64,000 nt of DNA. Origin: Synchiropus splendidus. Taxonomy: Eukaryota; Chordata; Actinopteri; Syngnathiformes; Callionymidae. The stretch is from positions 18,906,501 to 18,970,500 of the forward strand of contig NC_071336.1 of the NCBI RefSeq assembly GCF_027744825.2, read 5' to 3'. Every line of letters starts with the position of its first letter. Within the stretch, counting starts at the first letter, position 1. The notes under the pieces were generated by a model. It did no database searches. It was not told where the DNA came from and was given only the letters and a program-made list of their open reading frames with translations. Position numbers and translations under genes: made by a program. Positions 50,787-62,699 of this stretch are shown here, one piece after another.

Positions 50787-51984
50787 GTTTAACCACGACA
50801 CGGAGCCATCTTGTCCAGTAAGATCTGGCTGCTTACTTTTCAGATGTTTGCTCAGTGTTTTAACAAGAAAAACTCAAATTAAATAGTGAGCCACATTGGA
50901 GCTCGGTCCCACACCTGATAAACTGCCAACACTACCTTCCCTTTACATCCTGGATGCTTGTCAGAGAGGGCCCTGTAGCATCGTAAGGAACTGCAGCTGG
51001 CCGTCACTCCAGTCTGTTTGTTGATAATGTCAGATTTATTAAGTGAAAATGTCTGCATTAGGGGACGAAAAAACACGCCAAAAGATGGCATTTAATCACA
51101 GAGTCAAGTGTGCTGAGCAATCAGTTTACAGTATACGGTGCTTTGGCAGGATAGGTCAAAGATGAAATGGCTTGTTAGTTTGCAATCAAACAAGCTCATC
51201 ATCTGACCAGATGGCTGATTGTTTACCTGTGTGCAAAATGCATATCTCTGATTGCAATCACTTTCCTCCATGGCAGTGTCATTAACCCCGAGCACAAAAA
51301 GCACCACACTTTCTTTGTGAACCTGGAAAATGTGTGTGGTTGACTGGCTGAATGAGAAGGGCAGGTGATGTCTCAAGTCTGTTCATGATTCTGTGCAAAA
51401 CTATTGGGTGAACGCGCCTGCTGCAGCGACCTGAATGGAAGACGCTGTCTTTGCTGGAGCGTCAGTGGGAATTGCCTGAATAATAGAAAAAGAGAGAAAC
51501 AAAAATCATTTCACGAGCCAATGAAACAGCCATTGAATTTTTCATAAAGTAGAGAACACCTGAATAACCTGACCCCGCACATCATAAAGTATTAATGCCA
51601 TGATAGCTATGTACAATTCTCTTTGTGTACCGCTGAGAGGAAGTGCTTCAAAATAGAAACCGCTACGCTGAGTTGAAACGTTACGAAGGGTGATTCCGAC
51701 AAAATAACATTATGAGTTGGGTGCATGTGCACAGGATAACAAGCAAGAAGCCCCAGCGACAATCATGTTGTGAGAGTGTTCAGAACAAGAGATAAGTCAA
51801 GGGCGGTTACAGTACAATCGAAATCTCCCTGAACAGGATTGTTTAAATTAAAGTCCCAAAAGTCCCTTTGGGTGAAGTCACCAGTCTGAAACATGGCACA
51901 TCGAAACAGACACACTCACACCTCAAGACAACTCAACGTGAGGGGTTGACCTTTGAAGGTGTTCAAACTAAGCTGGACACTCTA

Positions 51985-52112
51985 ACATTGCCCCTAGGTG
52001 TCCATGTGTGCGCTGCAGTGGCAACCTGTTCAGGGTGTATTCCTGCCTCTTGCCCAATGACCGGTGGGATAGGCTCCTGCACTCCCCACAACTCTAAACA
52101 GGACTAAGCGCT
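51985..52112 (+). mobile_element. 3' segment of a common teleost retroelement-type repeat
   Basis: GCCCCTAGGTGT, then GCAACCTGTTCAGGGTGTAT, CTTGCCCAATGACCGGTGGG, ATAGGCTCCTGCACTCCCC and ACAGGACTAAGCG follow in the order found in a very abundant fish repeat. That repeat usually ends in a short ATGG tandem, which is missing here. I take it for a LINE- or SINE-derived tail; the exact family name cannot be settled by eye. Confidence 0.6.
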
Positions 52113-53229
52113 GGTGCACTGACAATATATATGTATGTTTTAATACCCAAATGCAAACCATTCTGTTATCCATCCTCACTGTTATATTTCTCACTGTGGC
52201 AGAAGTGATTCAATACACAGACCAGAGATGGTCAGTTCAGTACTCCCAGATGTGCACAATGATGCACACAAACATGCAAAATAAGGACATAAATTCCATG
52301 AGCGTATTACTGCAGATGTAAGGTGGTAACTCTTTAACCATTGGATGCCGCCTATAATTTTTATTGTGACCAAACAGGTCCGTGTGCGTTTTAATACACA
52401 CAAACTCCATCTCTCCATCTGGTTGTGGGTCTGTATTGTGGTCTACCTCCATTCATTTCAGGAGGAGCTTTCATGGAGGAATTGCTGCTCGTGAAAGATC
52501 TGAGTCTTCAGTTTTATATTCATTGCCACAAACATAGCGAATACCGTGTGTAAATCTGACAACAAGAATAGAGTGTGTAACTTTGTCAGCTGATGGGTGT
52601 TGAAAGTTAGGAGCTCCACAAGCATGGGCATTAAGAAACTCTCAGTCAGACAGTCAGACTGTCACTCTCGGTCTAAGTGGTACGCAATGAACAATAATTA
52701 TTTCGCAAGAGATGGAATTTTCTCTTGGTGTCTACAAGGTGGCTTTTTATTATTTTACATAGAACAAACAACGGCATACAGAGTAAATGAGCTCAAAATC
52801 AGATACATCAATAATATACACCAAACTGAATAAACAGAAGGACCAGATAACCCAATGAAAGAACATGCAAATTGGAACGTTAAATTGACCTAAAACGTAT
52901 CAACGCAAAATCTTCCAATCAAATTTATGTCCACTGGAACAATTATTTATGTCTTTTACAATTGTTTTTGTCTAAAACGTTGCAATTTTTTGCGCTACTT
53001 GAGATACAACGACTGGCAATGAGAGTTTCTATATTCCCTCAAGCATGGCAAAATGGCTAGTCTATAATTTTTTGGCAGCCTTTGATGGGGATTTGTGCCC
53101 AAATGAAAATGCATCTGAAATGAGCAGCCCTCTGTGGCCCCCACAGTGTGCAAAGATGGCATACAGCAATAATCTTAAAAAATGTAATTAAACACAGATA
53201 ACATTAATACAATCAGGGAGCTATGATTG

Positions 53230-53500
53230 AAAGATGCTGTTGTTGTCTAGCAGGGTGGCGAGGGCCCCCGGGCCCCTGGGCCCCGAAACGAGGCGGCTTG
53301 CTGTGGGGAAGGAGGCCCTTCGCTCTGGGATTAGCTCAGCCAGGTGGGGGAGCCTCGTGGTTAGAGCATTTAAATTAGCAGTGAGATGACAACCCCCATT
53401 AGGAGGGATTAAAGGCCTGCTGGCAGGCAGAACTGCACTGGCACTGGCAGGGGCATCCATCAACGGAAGGCGACGTGGCACAAGTCAGTCAACAGACAGC
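53230..53500. promoter_or_regulatory. GC-balanced enhancer-like block (candidate CNE)
   Basis: Unique sequence with GCATTTAAATTAGCAG near 53366, CCATTAGGAGGGATTAAAGG near 53395, repeated CACTGGCACTGGCAGGGGCA and CAGCTG near 53498. An 86-codon minus frame spans it but shows no family features. Conservation is inferred. Confidence 0.3.
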
Positions 53501-53785
53501 TGCTGTCACTCGCCCATCTCAGCTGTAGACAGCGCCGTCTCCTAGTTCGCTTCAAACTACTAGTTTTAGAATGTCCTTCTCCAGTTTACCCCCAGCTTTT
53601 GGTGTTGTTTTTATATATTACCAAACATGGTGACACATGCCTGTCACCAGACGCAACGTGAGTGTTGAGGTAAGAAAAGAAGTGGAGGGACGTGAGACAG
53701 ATAATGAGTATTAGAGTAGTTTTTTGTTCTTTAGTGTTTGCTTCTTCCATATTGAATCACAGTTCATATGATCATAGTGGTGGTG

Positions 53786-53791
<6 letters not shown>

Positions 53792-53866
<75 letters not shown>

Positions 53867-53867
53867 A
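53792..53867. repeat. (TA)n microsatellite
   Basis: About 37 TA units, with a single C at 53843; self-complementary and prone to cruciform extrusion. Confidence 0.95.
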
Positions 53868-54559
53868 ATTAGTGGTGGGACTTTAACAAGTTAATTGTGA
53901 TATTTAATGTGTTAAAATACTTTAATCACATTTAATAGTTTTAATTTAATTTTAATTTTAGCAGTTTGCTCTCCAGACAACACAGAACCTTTGTAAGTGC
54001 AGGAGTTCCTGGTCCACTGGTCACACTGATGCACAAGACACGTCGCAGCTACGATGATAACAACAACAACAAACATGGAGGAACACCTGAACAAATGCAA
54101 ACAAAAGCATCTGTTTGCTTTTGTTCAGGGATGTTTTTCACTACACAATGTCAAGGGTTTCCACTACTCTGAATGTACTTGAAATTCTTATGAAATTGAA
54201 ATTCTTATACAAATATTTTCAAGACATTAAAAGAGCTTTAGTTTAAATAAGGTGATATAAAAACTTGAATAGAGCCACCATCGTGATTTATTGTTCTATT
54301 GTCAAACTGATGCAGAATAAACAATATTTTGTTGTTTAAATGTATGTATGAGTCCATGATTTGATTCAGTAATATCCAAAATTCATTCAAATTGAAAAAT
54401 GTAAATATTCTTATCCCATTACACTGGCGCTGCTGTTGAAAAAAAAATGTTTCACAAGGTTTCCTTTGCGGAAGAACATGGCAGTTATGAGTTTTTTGGG
54501 GGATATTTTGTCGACCCACCTTCCTAAATCCAACATCAGATAGTCATTCCGCTGGTAGT

Positions 54560-55090
54560 CGGCCAACTTCTCCTCAACTTAATGCGGAGAGACAGCGCCC
54601 AGGTTCAGGGGTGAGCTTTCACACAAGTGCAGTTGCCGTGGCGGTCCCCGCAGAGAATCTGTCTGTCGGCGGGATTGTGCTAACGTCAAAAAGCCGCAAG
54701 AAGAATTACTGGCTTACTGCCACCTGACAACTGAACTTTTTGTTCCTGACGCCGTCCAAAGTTCTGCAGGGAAAGCAAAACAAAACAAAAACTAGAAATC
54801 CGATTAAAACAATCTCCTTGAGTCCTGATTAACATACATTTACATGAGAATAGCCCTCTGTGATTAAACAGTGGTAGGTAAGTCCAGCGCGCTATGTGGT
54901 GCTATGGTCCATTAGGAGGAAGCCCCATGATGCACTGTTACGCGCCGCACGCCACGAGCAAGGAAACTTCCCAGCACGGCGGTTTGGCCTGCATTGCTCA
55001 TCGTAAATGTGTCATCTCCTCCACGGCAGCTTGCAAACAAGAACTTTTAAAGATTGACACCAGCTGGAATTAGACTTTGGATCAGCGTTG
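54560..55090. promoter_or_regulatory. CpG-containing enhancer-like block (candidate CNE)
   Basis: GC- and CpG-richer than its surroundings, with GACAGCGCCC near 54591, GGTCCATTAGGAGG near 54907, GTTACGCGCCGCACGCCACG near 54938 and AGATTGACACCAGCTGG near 55052. AT-rich flanks begin abruptly on both sides. No coding potential. Confidence 0.3.
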
Positions 55091-55879
55091 GATTAAAGGA
55101 TCGAGCGTCCAGGCAACCTGAGGGTTCACTCCTTTTTCTCAAAAATAATCTCCGATATGAGTGCAAGTATTCTTATTCAACCATGAGTTACATTTAGCAT
55201 CATAATAAAATATAGAATATAAAGTTAAAAAAAGTGAGTTAATAATTACTGTTTTGTTTTAGGGTAACATTAAGAATAAATAAAAACAATATATATTTTT
55301 TTCTTTTTTGAGCTGTCAAGCAGAATAACGGGTATAGATATCGTACAAAGAAAAATCAAACCTGTACTGCTCAGTATTTTTTTGAACCCTCGCTGCACTA
55401 ATAAATGCACTTAACTTTGTTACACCCTGTCAGCCATCTTATTTTTTTGCTATAATATTTATATTAACCATTGTGCTTGACAACGGAGGATTTAATAATA
55501 TGCTATTTTAGATGTTAAATTAACAGATTTGTTCCCACAATCAGAAAAAAAACACTTAAATTGAATTAAAAAAATAATAATAATAACAAAAACACAATAT
55601 AAACATATACTGAGCAGAAGGATGTCTCTTGCTTGACACTGCGGTGGCTGGGACACCGATTGTGATGGTGGCACAGGCCGAATATTCTTTCAGAAAATGC
55701 CTTGCTTTTATTTCAGGTTACACTTCTCTGCTGGGGAGTGAATATTAAAGTTAAGAAACCACAATTCAGAACATTGAATATTAAATTAAACTTCTATGAA
55801 AATAACTACACTGGGCATGAATACAATGAAAGCTAAAGAGAGAAAGCCATGCTAACAAACATGAAAGACAATATATGTA

Positions 55880-56128
55880 AAAGCACTCAGAGAGAGCAAA
55901 CCTCTGTCCAGCCGCTTCAGCCACTAAGAGCATCTCCCAATGACAGGTATCCTTCAAACAAAACCCTGGATCCAGATGGTGATCTGGATCATGTGTTCTG
56001 TGTCCCATTTCACAGATTGCCTGAGCATTTCACCCAAATCCATCCCTATTGTTTCATGTTGTTTTGAAGACAGACAGATGGACAAACCAAGGCCGTCGAA
56101 AACATAACCTCCTTGGCGGAAGTAATTA
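55880..56128 (+). mobile_element. Dispersed teleost repeat ('CATAACCTCCTTGGCGGA' family)
   Basis: It begins AAGCACTCAGAGAG, runs through GATCCAGATGGTGATCTGGA, then TTTCACCCAAATCCATCCCT, and ends with ACAGACAGATGGACAAACCA and AAAACATAACCTCCTTGGCG. This order of words marks a repeat found in very many copies in spiny-rayed fish genomes. It has no pol III boxes I can see and no reverse transcriptase, so it is probably the non-coding end of a retroelement. A fragment of the same family lies at 11.65 kb. Confidence 0.65.
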
Positions 56129-56129
56129 G

Positions 56130-56600
56130 TGCAATTAAAAGAAAAGCCATGTTAGCAGCTTCGCGCATAGCCTGATTATTATGCATTATTAAGCTTTTAT
56201 TTGCAATGGAAGGCTTAGAAAAGAAACATTCCAGCCTCACAACGCTTTCAGGAACAGCTGGAAATGGTGAAGGAGGGGATAAAAGGAAGATAAAAAGGAA
56301 AATATAGACAGACAACGTCAGATGTCACCATTTGGTATTTCTGCAAAGCTCAAGAGGGAGAAAAGCCTGGAGCTATTGCCGTGTTTGAGACCAATGAAGT
56401 GAGTGTGCAGCCTCCGATGCCAACCTGGGCTTTCTCCCTTTCTCTGCAGTGCACGCCGAGCTCTCGGGCTATGACAGGAAATCAAAACAATTAGCAGGAG
56501 GGATAGAAAAGGTCCTTTTCTGCCCTCCAGCTCTTGTAAACATGGAGACCGTATTTGGAAAATCATGTCGTCATGACAAGTGATATGAAGTTTTGGTCGA
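56130..56600. promoter_or_regulatory. Enhancer-like non-coding block (candidate CNE)
   Basis: GTGCAATTAAAAG near 56130, CCTGATTATTATGCATTATT near 56171, GCAAAGCTCAAG near 56343 and CAAAACAATTAGCAGG near 56484, in unique sequence just after a repeat boundary. The 112-codon minus frame over part of it has no family features. Confidence 0.35.
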
Positions 56601-56829
56601 TATTTAAGTGCATTAAAACCACAACTCTCCAATAATCCAATAATAATAATCATCATAATAATCTCATTGACATATACCTTTTGGACAAATAAAATATTAT
56701 ATATAACCCATGACCTAAAAATATTATTTTGAATATATGTATATATGCAATTTCTTTGTTAAAGCACTGTACAGACAGTTGTAGTTGTGAAGGTGCATTC
56801 AAAATGCATAAAATAAGTTTGTGAATTGA

Positions 56830-57190
56830 AGCCGAAGTGTTTACTAAGTACTCCAGTCAACCGGGTATAGAGTCAGCAGCCAGAAGACGAATTACCTCCA
56901 GAGTAAAGAACATGAATGCTGCCGTATCGCGGCACACTGCTCTCTAAGTGGAATTTTTAACTGAGGGACCCCTTCACAGCAAGGAGGTTTTGTTTACATA
57001 AAAAGAGTCGGCCAAGGTCTGGGACATTGCACTCGGGACCGGAGCATCGCAGCTCTCTGTCTAAATGGAAAGAAGAAAACATGGACGTTAATGTAAAAGC
57101 AGAAAACTGGGAACATGTGTTTTCTGCCAGAGATGAAAGTTTCCAGACGGCTGTGTCATTGTGAGCGAAAGGAGGGCGACTTTGGTGCAA
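56830..57190. promoter_or_regulatory. Enhancer-like non-coding block, weak
   Basis: Unique, balanced sequence between AT-rich flanks, with GACGAATTACCTCC near 56886 and TTTGTTTACATAAAAAG (forkhead-type) near 56989. Evidence is texture only. Confidence 0.22.
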
Positions 57191-57199
57191 CTTAGCTGT

Positions 57200-59030
57200 T
57201 GTTGTTGTTTTTTTTTATTGATTTATTTATGTGTTTATTTTACCTTATTTTTTTTCATATGTATTAAATTATGTGTTGATCCTTATTACTTTGATAGATG
57301 GGATAAATGTGCATAACAAATGATATAGTATATTTGAGCATAATACATTTAAAATAAACCCAGACAGATTATGATGTTGTCTCTTTTTTCTTGATAGATA
57401 GATAGATACATAGATTAGAATATTTGAAGAAGTAACTAAATCGGATCAATTGACTTCAACATGTGGGCTATTAAATTGGCAACCTTTCCTTTCTTTTTGT
57501 GTAGAATATGTTTGGAACAAAGCCGTGAGATTGGTGGTGGGGGCAGATCAGCATAAACAGATCACCTGCCCTTTTCTTGTACAGAGGGGTATGAAGCTGC
57601 GAAGCCAGGCATTTTGAGTCCACGCCATGTTACTTCCATAGAACTGTGTAATAGTGAAATTGAGGACGATGGCTGGTCAGATTATTTTTTTTAATTTTGT
57701 AACAGTGCGTGCCGGGGTCAGGAGGGGAGTGAGCTATCCACGTATATCATGAAAAGCTCTGGTAACCTTGTTTTGAGTTCTGAGGAATGATGATGGTGGT
57801 CAGGATGGGCCTTCGCTGCTCCACCAATAACCATGTCATTCGATACAGTCTACTGCATACGTTGAAATCTGGTTGTTGTTTTGGCCATGTGGCTTTGGGG
57901 CTCATGAGAGTGTTGAACTGTCTGTGTCAGTGATTTTCATAGAACACAACATACTTGCATGTCAGCTACAATGTGACAAGGATAGCGACATTTGACCACT
58001 GTTCTGTTTCTCGACATACATTCCTCCTGTTCTGCCGCACCACAGTCCAGAAAGCAACTGCGTTGGTGTGACCCGTCCACCTCTCATCCAGTCTGTGTCC
58101 CTCTAAGTACTGCTTTACACCTGGGAGCCCTCTGAGACTGGGGCCAGCAGCAGCTCCTGGAGGTGTGTGTACTGGTGCTCTACTGCCCTCCAATGGCTGC
58201 GTCTGCACAGAGCAACATAGAAGTTCACTAGGCTTGACTCTAGTGGGATGTCGAGCAGTTCAAGAATAAACTTGAACTAGGTGGCCACACTGCAGAGGAC
58301 TCAACTGCCTTGTTCATAGTCTTGAATTGTCAAGATGGGTACAGTGTAAACCCAAAAATGACAGTAAAAGCAGTGTTGAGCGCCTTGAAAATGAATGAAT
58401 CTTTGTCCTTTCAAAAAGTTTCAGTAGATATGTCATCAGCTATTCAGCCAAACATGTTGATAAAGCTTAGTAAATAAGCAGCGAGGTAGTCCTCTTGATG
58501 ACACCAGGGATGTTTGCCTTTCAATCCGCTGACTGAGCCACCGCTTGCCCTTCAAGCAGACACCATTGGAACAAAGTGTGTGTCTCTTCATTTTACTTTC
58601 TCTCTTTCCTGCTAACACACATACCTAATTATTTTCCCCCATTTAGTCAGAAGGTCACTTCCAGCGTACGGTGAGATTTTTCTTTTTTCCATTTTATTAA
58701 AAAAAATGAATAAACATAAAATAGTTTGGTTAGTCATACAAATATGACAGGAAATATTTAGAATTTTATCGTGTTTAAAACCCACAATTTCTTCTCGACA
58801 GCGAGAAAGATGGGAGAGAAAAGTGTTAGCAACATCTGTTGGCATACATGAATGGCATAAATATGGGCTCGAGTTTTCTCCTGTGTCCACAATTCAAACA
58901 ATTATCTCAAAAAGAGGTATTCACTTTTACCCTGCTAGCATCCTATAATTTCCTCTTATGCAAGCAAGAACAGAAGAAAGCGCTCACACCGAGCTGCATA
59001 TAGTTCATAAGAGAGATAAATGTGGACAGT
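57200..59030. other. Non-coding stretch, nothing identified
   Basis: AT-rich DNA with one short GATA run near 57394-57410. Around 58170-58195 a minus-strand word CCATTGGAGGGCAG resembles a weak CTCF core (12 of 14). No frame or RNA gene is convincing. Confidence 0.45.
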
Positions 59031-59034
59031 GAGC

Positions 59035-59340
59035 GGAGGCCCAGATGGCTCAGTCACAATGGCGGTGCAGGGCAGCCTTTGATGGGTGTGAGTGATTGAT
59101 TTTAGGCTTGACTGGCTCTGATAGAGTCACCTCAGGAGGTGCCTGGCAACCACGGGCCCACGCCAGAAACCTCTCGGCAAGGAACAAGATGGAGCTGAAA
59201 TTTGCTGGATGCCCAGCAGCTTCGTTCGCATCCCCATAGAAGTCCAATACATTCCGGGTACTTAAGACCACTGGAATTGGATGTATTTTGTCGCTGGCAT
59301 CAGCTTTCAAAGGCAAAGCGGTTTACAGAACGGTAATTGG
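59035..59340. promoter_or_regulatory. Enhancer-like block with TCF and HOX/PBX words
   Basis: CTTTGAT (59077-59083) and TGATTGAT (59093-59100) lie ten bases apart, followed by unique sequence including TCAGCTTTCAAAGGCAAAGCG near 59300, which holds a second TCF-like word. No coding potential beyond a chance 88-codon minus frame. Confidence 0.33.
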
Positions 59341-60564
59341 TCATTCAATATGGCTCAGCGTGTCGGCTTCACACAAAACATATCTATTTTCAAGTTTATG
59401 TGTACGTTTTGCAACGTCCGTCCTTTTATTTGCCTCCAGTCAACACAAAAAAGCTAACTTTCATGTAACGCTGTTGTACCGCCTCTGGTTGCAATGCTGC
59501 AATTTCCCCAGCGTGACAGTTTTAGGGAATTTCTGAGGCTACCTTTAAAAAGAATGTTGATATCCCAAACATGGATTTACATTTTTTTCTTCACTATTAA
59601 ACACACAACTTTTTTTTTTTATTTGAGTTGCAGCATAATAGTGTTTCATGTTTTACATGGTGAATGAGCTCTTTAATATAGTGGAAAAAAGTTAGAACCG
59701 CCTAACAGGGCGACAGCACAGAGAAGCGTAGCATCACTGCTCATGTGGCTGCAGACTCCTATAAATCCAAGTGGAGACAGAGGGGCGGGCACAGAGGTGA
59801 GAAAGAGGGCAGGGCAGTTCTGCCCGCCTGGGGAGTTTGGCATGTGCCCTCCACAGGCTTCCCGCAGACCAAGGGTCAAAGTAAATAAAGGGACGACGTC
59901 GACCGCCTCCAGCAACCCCCTTGGCAACCCCTTTTCCTCCTACCATCCCACAGGCCAAAAACAGGAATCTGGAGACCACGCCCTCCTGGAGACATCCATA
60001 CCTCTGGAGCCACATGCCACTTTTTCTTCATTCTGCATTCTTTCCGGCATTCTCTTGCAGAGCGTCCAAACACAAGGCTGAGGCTTCTTCTACCACCTGA
60101 CACGGTATCACAGCTGGAGCTGCACAATATTAGATCTCGTGTTCACAACAGAATTTGATCCTGAAATTGAATTTAGGCACAATGGATAGAGGAATATCAG
60201 TTGTGGTGCTGATGTGGTGTACTGGTGCAGCCGACGATAATCCCAAGCGATGCTCATCGATTGAGCTGGGAAACTCACATAATGTAAAACGAATCTTAGA
60301 AGATATCAAAGGCATCCATACTAATTCAGTTTTTAATTAGACAATAAAATATAGCATCAACAAAAACATGAATTGAATTTGAATCAATTGTTAATCCCGA
60401 CAGCATGCAGAATGCATGGATCTTGTTGTTGGAACCATAACACACCAGTTCAAGTTTCATAAAAATATATATATAGAAATTTTAAAAGCGTATAAATTCA
60501 ATCGGTTTCATTCATGATAACATGCCACCACGGTCGCTGAAGTCTATAAACTGACTCCGGACAG

Positions 60565-61445
60565 CCAGTTCACATCCCCCATCGGTTTTGAATGTGGAGA
60601 AATGCTTTACACGTCATAAAAACAATAGGCAGCCGTCTGCCTCGCTGGGCTCATAGCAGGAAGCTTCGGGTTCCGTGTCACGAGCGGAGAACTTTATAAC
60701 TTCGAGTTAAAAGTATTTAAATCTGCTGCCCTTGCAGAATTCCCAAATCGCTCTCACCACCAGACCCGATTCAAGATCTGACAGGATACTTTCCACATGG
60801 GAATAAATAAATGTAATCATTAATTTCTTCATTTTAATCTAAACTGTGTCAGACATGACATACAGAGCAGTTACAGCCCTTTCATGTAGTACATAAAGGA
60901 ATTCTGGACAGAAGGCTGAGATCCCCCCAATGGTTGCGAATGTGGAAAAATGCTTTACACATAATAAAAACAATAGGCATCCGGACTGCGTGCTGGGCTC
61001 ATAGCAGGAAACTTAGGGTTCCGTGGAGCGAGAGTAGAGCTTTATAACATCAAGTTAAATGTCTTTTAATCTGCTGTTATTCGAGGTTGCCCAAGTGTCT
61101 TGAACCTTAAGCCCTAAATCTAACTGAAGATCTTCACATCACGTCACATAAACCAACTCAACATCTTTTGTTTGAAGCAATTTAAAGGCCATATAACCTT
61201 CAGATAGTCCACCAACTTCTATATCCATAAAACCACGTGCAGTAATTCACAGTGGCACGCTTGTATAAGTGATTTCAGTCCCCCATTGGCTGAGAATGTG
61301 GAAAACAATTCACATGATTAAAAATGATGGGCCGCCATCAAGGCTCATAACAGGGATATGTGGTGTGAACCGAGGGCTTTACATTACAATGTCAGGTTCA
61401 GTGAGTTTGGATAGGCTGCTTTTTAAAATACAGTCTGAGTCTGAA
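60565..61445 (+). repeat. Three diverged tandem copies of a ~350-base unit
   Basis: Three segments share, in order, CCCCC(A)ATxGG, GAATGTGGAxAA, a TTxACAC-type word, TAAAAACAATAGGC (changed in copy 3), GGCTCATAxCAGG, a TTTA...A motif and CTGCTxTT. The AATGTGG words start at 60591, 60939 and 61295, and the GGCTCATA words at 60648, 60996 and 61342, so the period is 346-356 bases. Copies 1 and 2 are much closer to each other than to copy 3. Similarity covers roughly 150-220 bases of each unit; the linking parts have diverged. A fainter relative may lie near 60261 (TGAGCTGGGAAAC then CACATAATGTAAAAC). Nothing in it is coding. Confidence 0.75.
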
Positions 61446-62019
61446 CTGGGTACTATGAGACAATAAGATATTGGCTTGAGTCAATGAAAGAATATCTGGT
61501 GAAGTTGTGTCGTTGAATCATACCAGTGGTCATGAGGACACTTCTGTGGAATTCGTGGAAGCATAACAGAGACCCTATCAATTGATGAAAATACTTTCAG
61601 CGTGTCAGTACCAGTTCAAGAAGAGAAACCTAAATAACCAATGAATGCCACACTTCCAGATTGTTCCGAGAAACAGCAGCCTGTTAATACACTGTTAAAA
61701 GGGTGCATGTCAAAATGCATAACACTGTTTTTGACTGACTTTCATTGCAAAGTGTACTTTGGATAGAAACAGAATTTTACATCAGACTGCATGGGCAACA
61801 TCGGAGATGGACTTCTTTGCATTCATCTACATCTAACGAATGTATTCATGTATATGAATACTCACTGATTAAAAAAACTTTTTTATCGTTCATTCATGTA
61901 TTTGTGCCCCTTTGATTTTTAAAAAAATAAAATATGTTTTACTGTATGATGTGTAATGTGTTAAATTACCAACCAACTTGAAAAAGTGAAACCTAATGTA
62001 ATCCTCATTCTGGCCAGAA

Positions 62020-62230
62020 CACTTGAATCAAATTATTGGTCGTGGATATAATGCTTCCAACAATTGGCAGCGGCAAAGCTTTTGATTTTCTTCCCCACTG
62101 CTCCGCCTGTATAATGGTGATAGATCCCTGCTATCTATCAGCTAACCTTTCACATCTCTACCAGACACCAGCCCCGTCTGACAACAGGACAATACATGAC
62201 AATGTAAGTTAATGTTCTGCACACACATGG
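62020..62230. promoter_or_regulatory. Enhancer-like block with inverted GATA pair
   Basis: TGATAGAT (62118-62125) and ATCTATCA (62133-62140) are exact reverse complements separated by CCCTGCT, giving two GATA-factor sites facing each other. Nearby are CAAATTATTGG (62031) and CAACAATTGGCAG (62059). Unique sequence, no frame. Confidence 0.38.
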
Positions 62231-62699
62231 AAACCGGTGAGCTGCCTCCTCTTTCTCCACCAACTGCATCCCTCGGTCCCACCGTCCCTCCTGCTGGAAG
62301 AATTCCCAACCCTCTCTGCAGGTAGCCGGGCGGCCGAGACCAGCATAACATGTGTTTTCCTCCCCTGGTGGGGTCAAAGTGAGGTCTTCCATTCATTGCT
62401 AGTACAACGTAATACAGCGGCCAGGCTCGGCCACTTGCATACTCATCATGTGCTGCTCCCTCACTACAGATGATGAATTCCTCCCAGCTCAAACATGGAT
62501 GGAAAAAGAGAAATAAATGGCAGTTAAAAAGACCCTTGCCAGGGCCTCTCGATGCATCACTCTTCTGGTTTGCAACTCAATCATTGACAATTTCAAGGAC
62601 AAAATTGTGCCTCTTTTGTTCCTGCTGTTCTACTTTACTGGTCAATAATATTGACCAAACTAGTTTGGACGTCTGAAATGTGATATTATCGTAGGGCGT

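Noticed and set aside
53328..53360. tRNA-like A box TAGCTCAGCCAGG
   Set aside because: No B box (GTTCGANNC) follows at tRNA spacing and no cloverleaf can be drawn.
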